Shown here: one piece after another, positions 1 to 11,270 of the stretch | How positions within the stretch are numbered: the stretch's first letter is position 1 | How the letters are laid out: every line of letters begins with the position of its first letter | NCBI RefSeq assembly: GCF_027579695.1 | Contig: NC_083587.1 | Span: 38,063,732-38,127,731, forward strand | Direction of reading: 5' to 3' | From: Neoarius graeffei | Lineage: Eukaryota; Chordata; Actinopteri; Siluriformes; Ariidae | Length of the DNA stretch: 64,000 bases | Position numbers and translations under genes: made by a program | The notes under the pieces: model-generated | What the model was told of the DNA's origin: nothing | The model's input: the letters and a program-made list of their open reading frames with translations, nothing else | Databases searched by the model: none

Positions 1-353
1 TCACAACAGATACTGATCCAGATGTATTCTAAAAATATCACTTAACCTGTATTCATTTTGTTCATTTCTCAGGATGGCACCTATAATGAATGTCTCTGAT
101 AAAAGCCGCATTCAGATAGCTATAAATTAATACAGCTCAAGCCAGGTTCTAGAAGGTTTCCTTTCCCATGAACCATGTGTTTACACACATGCTAATATGA
201 TCACAGCAATGTAGCATGAATTTGTTTAGAAACCTATAACCATATTGTGGCATATGTGAATATAAAGTGGGGCTTTATATTGACTAACTGTCATTATAAT
301 GGTCAATTTAATTAGTCTGCAGGAACAGGCTCTTTACTGTCATTTTTATTCAA
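1..353. other. Unassigned sequence
   Basis: AT-rich sequence downstream of cyrib. I see no gene or recognisable repeat. Confidence 0.5.
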
Positions 354-366
354 ATGGGCCCAGTGA

Positions 367-788
367 GGCGGCACGGTGGTGTAGTGGTTAGCGCTGTCGC
401 CTCACAGCAAGAAGGTCCGGGTTTGAGCCCCGTGGCCGGCGAGGGCCTTTCTGTGTGGAGTTTGCATGTTCTCCCCGTGTCCACGTGGGTTTCCTCCGGG
501 TGCTCCGGTTTCCCCCACAGTCCAAAGACATGCAGGTTAGGTTAACTGGTGACTCTAAATTGACCGTAGGTGTGAATGTGAGTGTGAATGGTTGTCTGTG
601 TCTATGTGTCAGCCCTGTGATGACCTGGCGACTTGTCCAGGGTGTACCCCGCCTTTCACCCATAGTCAGCTGGGATAGGCTCCAGCTTGCCTGCGACCCT
701 GTAGAACAGGATAAAGCGGCTAGAGATAATGAGATGAGATGAGATGAGATGAGATGAGATGAGATGAGATGAGATGAGATGAGATGAG
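367..788 (+). repeat. tRNA-derived V-core SINE, full length, (GAGAT)n tail
   Basis: The head has pol III A-box-like TGGTGTAGTGG and B-box-like GGTTTGAGCCC. The V-SINE-type central domain (GTTTCCTCCGGGTGCTCCGG) and a 3' part ending in about 60 bases of (GAGAT)n follow. A 13-base target duplication ATGGGCCCAGTGA flanks it at 354-366 and 789-801, which shows retroposition. Apparent ORFs here are not genes. Confidence 0.93.
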
Positions 789-977
789 ATGGGCCCAGTG
801 AAAATATATCACCTTAATTAAACACTGGTTAAAATAGAAGCATATGCTTTCTGAAAGATGTGTATGGTGGAGATGATGAAAAACGTTTAGAAATGCTTTT
901 GGTGTAAATTACCAGAGGTCACAAAAGTTCTTTACTCGCACATTCTTTACACACATAACACATGTTCACATTATTCT

Positions 978-1140
978 TTACGTAAGTAGAAATACAGATA
1001 CTTGTGTAAAAAATAGTTTGGTAAAAGTAGGAGTAATGATTTAACTTCTTTACTCAAGTAAAAGTACAAAAGAACAGGCTCTGAAATGTACTCAAAATAA
1101 AAAGTAAAATATACTCCTTTGAAGGACATTTCTACTGGCT
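978..1140. repeat. hAT-like fragment ('AAGTAAAAGTAC' type)
   Basis: Repeated AGTAAAAGTA and ACTCAAGTA words resemble the right end of the hAT element at 38236-40363. No ends or target duplication are visible. The surrounding 802-1599 shows nothing else. Confidence 0.45.
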
Positions 1141-1599
1141 GTTTCTGTGCAAAGCTAACTGAACCTTATATAATGTAAATATAATAAAATATATTTAGGC
1201 ACTGCCTAAAAGCAGAGCTCCTGATGAGTTTATGAGCAAAATATTTGCAAAGGCACAAAATCAACTTGAATAGAAGAATAATATTATAGGATATGAACTA
1301 TTGAATTGTTTAGCGTTGTGTATTTTGCATCAGTAAATTGCTGCATTGTCTTGTGACAGTGATACCAATAATGAGATGCACATTGCAGTTATGAATACAT
1401 ATTTATTCCTTTCTTTGACACTGCATGCCATGTACCAGAAACAACACCACGACATTTATTACAGTGTGACTCTGCTGAGTGCCTGGTGGACAGCAGTGAA
1501 CCAGCGCTTTCACTTTACATCATTACTATATAGTGACGATCAAATATGAAACTTGATATGGCAAACAGTTGTCTGGTCACATCTTTAACATCCATGTGC

Positions 1600-1894
1600 T
1601 TTGGAGCTCGGAGCGCAGCCAGATTGCAAAGCATGCACACGCCATTAGGACTAATTACCATGCACCTGTTACTGATTAGAGCGCAATCACAGCGTATACA
1701 TATAAAGACTCAGTAACACACAGACTTTTCAAAAGCCTTGCATTTTGTATCACTTTTCTGCCTTTGACCATGTTTGTGTTTTTGGATTGTGAGTATTGCA
1801 TGACCTCTGATGTCCTGTCTGTGCCTTGCTCGACCACTGCCTGTTTTTTGACTCTGCCTTTGTCTCCGTTTTGGATCTGTTTATTAGCATGTTT
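1600..1894 (+). repeat. Possible Gypsy-type LTR fragment
   Basis: A stretch with CACCTGTTACTGATTAGAGCGC, a TATA-like TACATATAAAG and C/T-rich 'TTTGACTCTGCCTTTG' words resembles fish Gypsy LTRs. No second LTR, primer-binding site or coding region is visible. It is cut off by an alpha-family end. Confidence 0.35.
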
Positions 1895-2089
1895 GCTGAT
1901 ATGTAATACTGACTTATTTTCCTCAATAAATAAATGACAGAGTATTATATACGTATTTGTCTCTTTTGTTTAACTGGGTTCACTTTATCTACTTTTAGGA
2001 CTTGTGTGAAAATCTGATGATGTTTTAACTCATATTTATGCAGAAATATAGAAAATTCTACAGGGCTCACAAACTTCTAAGCACTACTG
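1895..2089. mobile_element. Alpha Tc1 terminal fragment (right end only)
   Basis: About 195 bases match the right terminal repeat of the alpha elements at 18240 and 55289, including AATAAATAAATGACAGAG and the end AAGCACTACTG. No transposase or left end remains. Confidence 0.8.
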
Positions 2090-4030
2090 CGTATATATGC
2101 TGGATACTTTAAAATCCGTTAGAGCATTGAGAAGGCTTGAGCCAATGTGACATGGACTGTTAAATAGTGATCAGAATATGAAGGTTTGTTTGAGTGGTGG
2201 GCTCCACTATCTCCCTGACTGAGGCAACACTACAGAAAGGAAACCTCTGGGTGGGCATGATTGCAGCCTCCATACTTCTGCCTACTGACAATACAACGCC
2301 TCTCTGTGCCAATTAGATTACAGGCCATGGACTTAACAGTTTTGATGCAGTAACAGTTTTGTTCTTACATTATTTCCCAGAACAAACAGTGAAAGGGGCC
2401 AGAGAGGGGTGAAACAACCCAACAGGCATAAACTCGCTGGTGAACCAAAGAGTGGCATGTTTTTACACCTCAGCTAAATTGGAGTGGCATATATCAGCAC
2501 ACACTTGTATGAGAAAGCTGACAGAGTGTTTTGTGATGACAGTTGGTGTGAAAGAAAACTGAAAGGTCATGCATAGTTGGACAGAAGCATGAAGGTAATC
2601 ACTCTTTCTATGACCATGAAACAAATGTTGCATGTAAATACAGGATCAGGTAGAGGTAGGCAATGAAGAAGGTTTGATGATTTGGGCAGGAAAAATATAT
2701 GTTAATCTCTAAAATAATGATAAAAGTCTACAACAATAATCCATTTACTGAGGCAATTCAGTGGCATCAGATGTCTGAGTCTCCTCCATCATTACCTGGT
2801 GTAACTTCCCAAGCAAAATAGGAACATTTCCATATGAAATATTGGCATCTATGGACACACACAAAGCCCAAAAAAGCCCATTCACTTGAATGGAAGAGGA
2901 GCCAGAATGCAAAAAAAAAAAAGGCATTTACTTGCTGATGGTTGTTAATTTTACATTTTCCACCTCCTCAAATTTCAACCTGTGCCATTAATCTAGGTGA
3001 ACTTTGACCCTGCAACTCTGCCAATCATGGAAGCATGGGCCAATAGAAAACAACAGCCTGAGGCTGGCATTGCATCTTTCTTGATCACTTGACATGGATG
3101 AACTGCTTATTATTACCATTTCAAGCTTTTGCTGCTCCTCAGTCAAGATAATGTCTCTTCTTAATCACAAAGAATAAATGAGCTAACTGGCTAAGGTTAG
3201 CTGTTCAACGAACACCTACTACACAAAATTATTGTGCCATTTTCTTTGAAAAACATTGTTTAGATTATAATATACAATCCATGAAAAACAAACCACCATT
3301 GTTATAACAATCATTAGCGAGCTTACCCTTGGAACAGCAGTTCCCAACCTTTTTGTCAGCTAAAACTAAATTGTTTTCTTTAAGTAGCCCTTGCAATTTT
3401 AATCAGACGAACATTAAAACTTTTGATGGCAAAACTTTTTAGGATGTTAACATTTCCATCAGTCTCATGAACCCCCTGCAATACCATTCTTGGAGGAGAC
3501 CATGCCAATTAGAGGAAATCATCAGAGGAAGTGTATCAGCATGTGTGGTGTTGTTGGGTGGGTGGGTGTTTGACTCAAGAAATACGTTGTCATTCTTAGA
3601 AGAGAAAACCCTGAAGAGGTGGGGTTGCAATCTAGTCGGGAGGTTGTGGTCTGGCTGTCAAGCTCGACTCTTATCCCCATTGTAACCAACTTTCTCTGTC
3701 TCACTGTTTAAAAAAAAAACAGCAACAGTTAACTCCTTTATTGATAGTGCACATGTGACACTTCTGGGTCTTTCTTTGAAAAGTCTGTTATGAAGTAGTG
3801 AAGCAGTTTTATATCAGCATCCATCAGACACATGGAAAACGTCCCATGTTTTTCAAAGGAGGGCATCAGGATGTCCAGATAATTCACATTGTGAGGTTGT
3901 TTTGCCAAAGCAACCATGCAGTCATATTCAAACACTAAGCAGTTTAGTCTTCATCAATAATAAAGCAACAATAAAGTATCGCCAAGTTCATTAATATATA
4001 CATTCATTTTCTTTCCCACATCCATTGTAG
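2090..4030. other. Unassigned sequence
   Basis: No exon-like segment or clear repeat was recognised. Short ORFs near 3439-3935 look like chance. Confidence 0.5.
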
Positions 4031-4402
4031 GGCGGCACGTTGGTGTAGTGGTTAGCAATGTTGCCTCACAGCAAAAAGGTTCTGGGTTCGAGCCCAGTAG
4101 CCAACAGGGACCTTTCTGTGTGGAGTTTGCATGTTCTCGTCGTGTCTGTGTGGGTTTCCTCTGGGTGCTCCGGTTTCCCCCACCGTCCAAAGACACGCAG
4201 GTTAGGCTAATTGGTGGCTCTAAATTGACCATAGATGTGAATGTGAGTGTGAATGGTTGCTTGTCTCTGTGTGTCAGCCCTGCAATGCTCTGGCGACTTG
4301 TCCAGGGTGTACCCCGCCTCTCGCCCATAGTCAGCTGGGACAGGCTCCAGCTTGCCCAAGATCCTGCACAGGATAAGCGGTTATAGATAATGGATGGATG
4401 GG
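4031..4402 (+). repeat. V-core SINE with (GGAT)n end
   Basis: tRNA-like head (TGGTGTAGTGGTTAGC, GGTTCGAGCCC), V-core (GTTTCCTCTGGGTGCTCCGG) and a 3' region ending GGATGGATGGGG. It is diverged from the copies at 367 and 35699. It lies directly next to an inverted relative at 4405-4632, so the pair could fold. Confidence 0.88.
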
Positions 4403-4404
4403 GA

Positions 4405-4632
4405 AGCTTGAGCCAATCCCTGCTGACTTCAAGTGAGAGGCAGGGTACATTCTGGACAGGTTGCCAATCTATTGGAAGGGCAACACAGAGAGACAGACAG
4501 CAATTCACACATATGGGCAATTTAGAGTAGCCAATTGAATTAATCTGCATGTGTTTGGACTATGGGAGAAAATCCATGCAGGCACGAGGAGAACACACAA
4601 GCCCCACCCAGAAAGCACCAGTTGACCGTGGT
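4405..4632 (-). repeat. Inverted, head-truncated V-core SINE relative
   Basis: On the minus strand this carries the V-core and the LACK-of-head 3' region (plus strand: GACAGGTTGCCAATCTATTG and CTGCATGTGTTTGGACTATG). It is more diverged than its neighbour and tail-to-tail with it. Confidence 0.75.
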
Positions 4633-4637
4633 GTGTT

Positions 4638-4643
<6 letters not shown>

Positions 4644-4685
<42 letters not shown>
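4644..4685. repeat. (TA)n microsatellite, target of a Tc1 insertion
   Basis: GTGTGTA(TA)n runs up to the DD37E element and continues after it (6249-6258). TA is the Tc1 target dinucleotide, so the element landed inside a pre-existing TA array. Confidence 0.9.
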
Positions 4686-4688
<3 letters not shown>

Positions 4689-6248
4689 GGAGTGCAGAAT
4701 TATTAGGCAAATGAGTATGTTGACCACATTACCCTCTCTATGCATGTTGGCCTACTCCAAGCTGCATAGGCTTGAAAGCCTCCTACCAATTAAGCATACC
4801 AGGTGATGTGCATCTCTGTAATGAAAAGGGGTGTGGTCTAATGACATCAACACCCTATATCAGGTGTGCAAAATTATTAGGCAACTTCCTTTCCTTTGGC
4901 AAAATGGGTCAGAAGAGGGATTTGACGGACTCAGAAAAGTCAAAAATAGTGACATATATTGCAAATGGATGGAGCACTCTTAAAATTGCCCAGCTTTTGA
5001 AGCGCGACCATCGAACAATCAAGCACTTCATTCAAAATAGTCAACAGGGTCGCAAGAAGCGCGTTGAAAAAAAAAGGCGCAAACTAACTGCCCGTGAACT
5101 GAGGAAAGTCAAGCGTGAAGCTGCCAAGATGCCACTCGCCACCAGTTTTGCCATATTTCAGAGCTGCAACATCACTGGAGTGTCAAAAAGCACAAGGTGT
5201 GCAATACTCAGGGACACGGCCAAGGTAACAAAGGCTGAAAAACGACCACCACTGAACAAGACACACAAGATGAAACGTCAAGACTGGGCCAAGAAGTATC
5301 ACAAGACTGATTTTTCTAAGGTCTTATGGACAGATGAAATGAGAGTGAGTCTTGATGGGCCAGATGGATGGGCTCGTGGCTGGATCAGCAAAGGGCAGAG
5401 AGCTCCAGTCCGACTCAGACGCCAGCAAGGTGGAGGTGGGGTACTGGTATGGGCTGGTATCATCAAAGATGAGCTTGTGGGACCTTTTCGGGTTGAGGAT
5501 GGCGTCAAGCTCAACTCCCAGTCCTATTGTCAGTTTTTGGAAGACACCTTCTTCAAGCAGTGGTACAGGAAGAAGTCAGCATCCTTCAAGAAAAACATGA
5601 TTTTCATGCAGGACAATGCTCCATCACACGCATCCAAGTACTCCACAGCATGGCTGGCCAGAAAGGGTCTAAAGGAAGAAAGATTAATGACGTGGCCTCC
5701 TTGTTCACCTGATCTGAACCCCATAGAAAACCTGTGGTCCCTCATCAAATGTGAGATCTACAAGGAGGGGAAACAGTACACATCTCTGAACAGTGTCTGG
5801 GAGGCTGTGGTTGCTGCTGCACGCAATGTTGATCGCAAACAGATCAAAACACTGACCGAATCCATGGATGGCAGGCTTTTGAGTGTCCTTGTAAAGAAAG
5901 GCGGCTATATTAGTCACTGATTTGTTTTTTTTTTTGTTTTTGAATGCCAGCAATGTATAGTAGTGAATGTTGAGTTGTTATATTGGTTTCCCTGGTGAAA
6001 ATAAATGAGTGAAATGGGTATATGTTTGTTTTTTGTTAAGTTGCCTAATAATTATGCACAGTTATAGTCACCTGCACACACAGATATCCTCCTAAGATAG
6101 CTAAAACTAAGAAAGCCCTACTCCAACTTCCAAAAATACTCAGCTTTGATATTTATGAGTCTTTTGGGTTCATCAAGAACATAGTTGTTTTTCAATAATA
6201 AAACTAATCCTCAAAAATACAACTTGCCTAATAATTCTGCACTCCCTG
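4686..6248 (+). mobile_element. Tc1/mariner element, DD37E type, apparently intact
   Basis: The 1563-bp element has perfect 25-base terminal inverted repeats beginning CAGGGAGTGCAGAATTATTA, flanked by TA on both sides. A second inverted motif (ATTATTAGGCAACTT near 4870 and its complement near 6040) gives an IR/DR arrangement. It encodes one uninterrupted transposase (4904-5920). It is the best-preserved autonomous-looking element in the window. Confidence 0.92.
4904..5920 (+). CDS. Tc1/mariner transposase, DD37E, intact 338-aa ORF
   Basis: The start was chosen at ATG 4904 (MGQKRDLTDSEKSKIVTYIA), because the upstream in-frame Met codon lies in terminal-repeat sequence. Residues about 1-110 form two helix-turn-helix DNA-binding units (WSTLKIAQLLKRDHRTIKHF). 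A basic linker follows. The DDE catalytic domain has D144 (VLWTDEMRV), D237 (FMQDNAPSH) and E275 (DLNPIENLW). D237 and E275 are separated by 37 residues, the DD37E spacing reported for TRT-like Tc1 relatives. No stop, frameshift or missing catalytic residue is visible. Length is normal for the family. Activity cannot be judged from sequence alone. Confidence 0.92.
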   Translation: MGQKRDLTDSEKSKIVTYIANGWSTLKIAQLLKRDHRTIKHFIQNSQQGRKKRVEKKRRKLTARELRKVKREAAKMPLATSFAIFQSCNITGVSKSTRCAILRDTAKVTKAEKRPPLNKTHKMKRQDWAKKYHKTDFSKVLWTDEMRVSLDGPDGWARGWISKGQRAPVRLRRQQGGGGVLVWAGIIKDELVGPFRVEDGVKLNSQSYCQFLEDTFFKQWYRKKSASFKKNMIFMQDNAPSHASKYSTAWLARKGLKEERLMTWPPCSPDLNPIENLWSLIKCEIYKEGKQYTSLNSVWEAVVAAARNVDRKQIKTLTESMDGRLLSVLVKKGGYISH

Positions 6249-6416
6249 TATATATATATGAACACAAGTATTTTTCATACAAGCTACATCCGGGACATGG
6301 AGAACCAAAGTCATGACATAAATCTCTTTCTGTCACTCATGAGGAAATCTGTGAATTGTTTTGATAAATTTAGGTACTTTGTGTTTGTGAATGTGTCTGT
6401 ATAATAAGAACATTAC

Positions 6417-6532
6417 ACAGTGGTGCAAAGATATGAAGTATATCTTCTTGTGTTGAAAATATTTTTGCTTGTTCGCTTCGCTCACTTGTGAATATGTTCA
6501 CCACTCAAAAATAAACTTCATATCTTCACACA
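6417..6532. mobile_element. Small palindromic MITE
   Basis: Inverted ends GGTGCAAAGATATGAAGT and ACTTCATATCTTCACACAAC enclose about 80 bases, including GCTTCGCTCAC. TA lies at both sides. No coding capacity. Confidence 0.6.
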
Positions 6533-6543
6533 ACTATATAATA

Positions 6544-6582
6544 TCCTCTCTCTCTCTTTCTGTATGAGAGAGAGAGAGAATT
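6544..6582. repeat. (CT)n-(GA)n hairpin microsatellite
   Basis: CTCTCTCTCT followed after a short TTTCTGTAT spacer by GAGAGAGAGAGAG, so the array is self-complementary. Confidence 0.85.
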
Positions 6583-7269
6583 GTTGAAGAATAATAAAAA
6601 TAAGGAGTTAAAGAGTTTGACTTATGATCATATCATCCAGTTTCAGTCATGTGGTTTTGTCTTTTGTGGTCACTGTATTTGGGACCAAATTTCAGGATTT
6701 CCTGCACAATATGAATGTAAGTAGAGTTGAAAAATAGCAGTGCATATTTCATATACAACCCCTTAACCTATTCTTAAGAAGACAAAAGGCTACCATCTCT
6801 ATTTCCAGGTGGGTAAAGGATACCAGGGTGTCTCATCAGTAGGAGAAAAATCTCTGACATTACATGAAGGGCAAGTTGATGTCAGCTACCTAACTTTTAC
6901 TAATGTTCATAATACTTGCTGCTGAGATAAACTCCCCAATTTGGCCTATAATGTAGCAGCATGACAGGGAGGATCCACTGCACTGTTGCTTGTTGAAGAT
7001 GTACTGTATGCTGTCGCATATTAGGGCAACTCAATTATCAGTATAAATTAAAAAAAAAATCTTAATAAAGCACACAGCAACATTGGTGCTGTTAGTTCCC
7101 TTTCTGTCAGTTCCCTCAAAATGGCAGCAAATATACAGTGTGATGTTACATGAAATGCAAGAATGGAGGTCTCACACTAACAGTTTGTCTGAATATACCT
7201 TATATGAACAAAGGTTTTTTGACCATATAGATGTATTTTTACACCCCATTCCAGATTTAGTCCTTCATC
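6583..7269. other. Unassigned sequence
   Basis: No gene or repeat recognised. Confidence 0.5.
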
Positions 7270-7722
7270 TACTGTTATAATATCCTCCACTCTTCTGGCA
7301 AGGCTTTGCATTAGATATTGTAGTGTGGCTGTGGAGATTTGTGCTCATTCAGCCACATTAGTGAGGTCAGGCACTGATATCAGGTGAGGAGGCCGAGGGT
7401 GCAGTCATCATTCCATTTCATGCCAGAGATGTTCAGTGGCTGACATCAAGGCTCTGTGCAGGCCACTAAAGTTCTTCCACTCCAACCTTGGCAAACCATG
7501 TCTTCATGGAGCTCATTTTGTGCACAGGAGCATTGTCATGCTGGACCATGTTTGGGCCTCCTAGTTACAGTCAAGGAAATTGTAATGCTACAGTATACAA
7601 TGACCTTCTATAGAATCAGGCGCTTCCAACGTTGTGAAAAAAAAAAAGTTTAAGGAAGTCTCAAATACAGGTGTGATGGTCAGGTTTCCACATACGGTAC
7701 ATTTGGTCAGATAGTGCATCTT
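7270..7722 (-). mobile_element. Degraded non-autonomous DNA transposon
   Basis: The text contains phrases common in a fish DNA-transposon family (TTGTGCACAGGAGCATTGTC, TGGTCAGGTTTCCACATACG) and ends GGTCAGATAGTGCATCT. Ends are worn and no ORF survives. The assignment rests on remembered similarity only. Confidence 0.5.
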
Positions 7723-9118
7723 TGTGAGAGAACCTGATTGATAGCTTTTGAAAGACATGGACATGAGTGTAGGGTTGTGGAAATGTAGTACTAAACACAG
7801 CCTTGTAGTTGTGGGGGTGTAAACTGCACAAGGACCACATGCTGACTGAGCCGACACTTCGTGAGGGGCCCTGGCTCCCACCACATCCTCCACAACCCTC
7901 ACTGTCTCCTCTCACTTTCAGCCTGAGAACTGTCCAACATGCTATTACCTGGAAAAGAGTGCTCTCATTCATTGCCAAGAGGAAGTGAGCATTGTGTATG
8001 AGCATCACATTTAAAACCTCAATTATATAAAATGCTGCAGAGTATGTCTTGAAGATGTGATCTTGGTAGTAGAAAAGTTGTAATATTCCACCATAAAACT
8101 AATATAACAATATCAAATCTAATTAATTGGAGAAAACAGGATTGCGGAAATGATTAACATTAAATGAATCAATGTGTAAAATGCATCCAGAATAAAACAT
8201 TTATTTACATAACATACTGAATAATAATCAGAAAGAACAGAATGGTCAGTAGGTTGGTACAGCACTGAAGTGGTTCGGGAGGGGGACAAATTAGTAGCAG
8301 ATTGCTTGTCCAGGCTTTTCTTTGATGCATAGTTGTCCAGCAGAGATGTAGCTAAAAAGACAGCTCTTTATGATCTGCCATCAGTAGAACAGTTTTTACT
8401 AGAAGGATTAATTAACGTGCACAGAGGAGAGACAATCTTTTCTGAACTGGAGCACATACATGTGGACATACCCTGACAAAACTGAGCAAAAAGTCCAGTG
8501 CAAAGCTGTCATGCTAGCACAAACCAGAGTCACCTTGTGATTAAAGAATATCAAGAGAAAAAAAAATGAAATTAGTCAGACATGAATAATCTCTTTCAGG
8601 TGCCTTTTGCAGAAAGAACAGCACATCTCTTAGCCAAAATATTGCACAGCAACTTGCTCACCTATTCTCAAGAACACAAAAGCACACTGTGCTACGTTAA
8701 AAACTTTGTTACAAGGATAATAATCATATACTCTGTATAATGCATTTAACTACTTAACTAGCTTGTTATACATTACTAGTTTAAATTACTGAAGATATCA
8801 GTTTTATCCGAGCCAATTTCACTTCTTTGGAACTTCCACTTGCCTGCTGGAATGCATTTATGATTTGTCAAACTCTGTTAAAACCATACTTGTTTGGGGT
8901 TCTTTCTGAACACACTTCCCAAGCAGAAGGTCAGAAGACAAAAATGCAGAAGGGTTCAAACCACCGACCTTGAAAACATTTATCCAGTACTACCATGTAT
9001 CAACAGAAATTCTGACCACTTCTGAGGAGAGATTGCCTGTGATGATGTATGATGTGCATGGTGAGTGAAGGCTAGCCCATCTGCTCTGATCCCACAGAAC
9101 AACTGTAGCAATAAATAA
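7723..9118. other. Unassigned sequence
   Basis: No exon, RNA gene or clear repeat seen in this 1.4-kb stretch. Confidence 0.5.
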
Positions 9119-9484
9119 TCCATCCATCCATCCATTATCCGTAACCGCTTATCCTGTGCAGGGTCATGGTCAAGCTGGAGCCTATCCCAGCTGACTATGG
9201 GCGAGAGGCCAGGTACACCCTGGACAAGTCACCAGATCATCGCAGGGCTGACACACAGAGACAAACAACTACTCATATTCACACCTATGGTCAATTTAGA
9301 GCCACACCAAATCTGTATGTCTTTGGACTGTGGGGGAAACCGGAGCACCCGGAGGAAACCCACGCAGACACGGGGAGAACATGCAAACTCCACACAGAAA
9401 GGCCCCTGTCAGCCACTGGGCTCAAACCCAGAACCTTCTTGCAATGAAGTGATGGTGCTAACTATGACACCACCATGCCACCCA
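9119..9484 (-). repeat. V-core SINE, (CCAT)n end
   Basis: Antisense copy: it starts with CCATCCATCCATTATCCGTA, runs through the V-core complement (GGAAACCGGAGCACCCGGAG) and ends with the head complement (ACACCACCATGCCACCC). Diverged. ORFs over it are spurious. Confidence 0.88.
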
Positions 9485-9537
9485 ATCAATCAATCAAGTT
9501 AATGCTGGCTATGGTAGAAAGGTGATGGAACTCAGTG

Positions 9538-10202
9538 CATCGCAGCTTGCTGCACTTAGGGCTGTCTAGTTGCAGACCAGTCAGTCAGAGTGCCCATCCT
9601 GACCCCTGTCCACCACTGAAAGCACCTACAATGGGCATGCAAGCATCAGAATTGGACCATGGAGCAATGGAAGAAAGTGGCCTTGTCTAATGATTCAAGC
9701 TTTCTTTTACATCTTGTGGATGGACAAGTGTGTGCATTGCTTCCCTGGGGATGAGATGGCACCAAGACGTACTATGAGAAGAAGGCAAGTCGATGGAGGT
9801 GGTGCGATACTCTGTGCAATGTTCTGTTGGGAAATGTTGGGTCCTGGCATTTATGTGGATGTTACTTTGACACATACAACCTACCTAAACACTGTTGCAG
9901 ACCAAGTACACCCCATCATGACAACAGTAGTCCCTAATAGGAGTGGCCGCTTTCAGCAGGATAATGTGCCCTGCCACACTGCAAAAAACTGTTCAGAAAT
10001 GGTTTGAAATATCTTTCAACATAAGACATAAACCAAATTCCTGAGATCTCAATCCAATCAAGCATCTGTGGGACATGTTGGACAAACAAGTTCAATCCAT
10101 TGAGAACCCACCTCACAACTTACAGGACTTAAAACATCTGCTGTTAACATCTTGGTGCCCGAAACCACAGAACACCTTCAGAGGTCTTGTGGAGTTCATA
10201 GA
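9538..10202 (+). pseudogene. Degraded DDE transposase relic
   Basis: Forward reading gives transposase-like pieces: WTMEQWKKVALSNDSSF, VDGGGAILCAMFCWEMLGPG, RFQQDNVPCHTAKN (second Asp region), then in another frame a remnant resembling PDLNPIEHLWDMLDKQV. Stops and frameshifts break it. It is a member of the Tc1/mariner-type DDE superfamily, with no ends visible. The 3' side is cut by an epsilon fragment. Confidence 0.7.
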
Positions 10203-10418
10203 GACATGTCATGTCTTACAGTAATGATGGATGTCATTTCTCTTTACTTAGTTGTTCGGTTATTGACATAATATGGATTACTATAGTTGTGGAAAAGGGC
10301 TATTTACTGTATTTTTATTATTTACTATTTGATCTCAAACACATTAAGAAGGCAAGAAATTCCATGAATTAACTTTTGACAAGGCACACCTGTTAATTGA
10401 AAAGCTCTGATGTCGTCA
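10203..10418. mobile_element. Epsilon MITE fragment
   Basis: Matches the interior of the epsilon elements at 29980 (complement) and 42569: ATGATGGATGTCATTTCT, GACATAATATGGATTACTA and AACTTTTGA-AAGGCACACC. Terminal repeats are absent. Confidence 0.75.
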
Positions 10419-10502
10419 GTATTGTTCCAAAATGCAGAAAAACCTATCAATGCGTATGCGTTTCCAAATTTTTGACTTAGTTTTTTGTACACACACCATA
10501 TT

Positions 10503-10503
<1 letters not shown>

Positions 10504-10562
<59 letters not shown>

Positions 10563-10586
10563 TACATACACACACACGCACATATA
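10504..10586. repeat. (TA)n(CA)n compound microsatellite
   Basis: A TATATA run followed by CACACA and CATACA repeats, directly next to the gamma element's TA target. Confidence 0.9.
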
Positions 10587-11270
10587 CAGTGCCTTGAAAA
10601 AGTATTCATACCCCTTGAACAACTTCACATTTTTCCACCTTACAACCACGAACTTAAGTTTTTTTATTGAGATTTTATGTGATAGACCAACACAGAGTAG
10701 CACATAATTGTGACGTGAAACAAAAATGATAAATGGTCTTCAAAATTTCAAACAAATAAAAATTTGAAAAATGTGGTGTGCATTAGTATTCAGCCCCCTG
10801 TACTCTGATACCTCTAAATACAATCCAGTGCAATCAATTGCCTTCAGAAGTCATCTAATTAGTTAATAGAGTCCTACTGTGTGTAATTTACTCTCAGCAT
10901 AAATACACTTGTTCTGTGAAGGCCTCAGCGGTTTGTTAGAGAACACTGAAGAACAAACAGCATCATGAAGACCAAAGAACTCACCAGACAGGTCAGGGAT
11001 AAAGTTCTGGGGAAGTTTAAAGCAGGGTTAGGTTATAAAAAAATATCCCAAGCTCTGAACATCTCAAGAAGCACTGTTCAATCCATCATTCAAAAATGGA
11101 AAAAGTATGGCACAACTGCAAACCTACCAAGACATGGCCGTCCACCTAAACTGACAGAGCGAGCAAGGAGAGCACTGGTCAGAGAAGCAGCCAAGAGGCC
11201 CATGATCACTCTGGAGGAGCTGCAGAAATCCACAGCTCAGGTGGGAGAATCTGTGCACAGGACAACTATA

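Noticed and set aside
724..788. Possible CRISPR-like or satellite array
   Set aside because: It is a pentanucleotide (GAGAT)n tail of a SINE with a target duplication; no spacers.
4048..4386. 112-residue ORF; similar ones at 388-663, 9197-9502, 34320-34616, 35691-36047 and 60684-61103
   Set aside because: All are translations of the same tRNA-derived SINE in one strand or the other.
3954..4550. 198-residue minus-strand ORF
   Set aside because: It runs across two opposed SINE copies and has no protein family features.
9538..10202. A live transposase gene
   Set aside because: Motifs are spread over several frames with stops and no terminal repeats.
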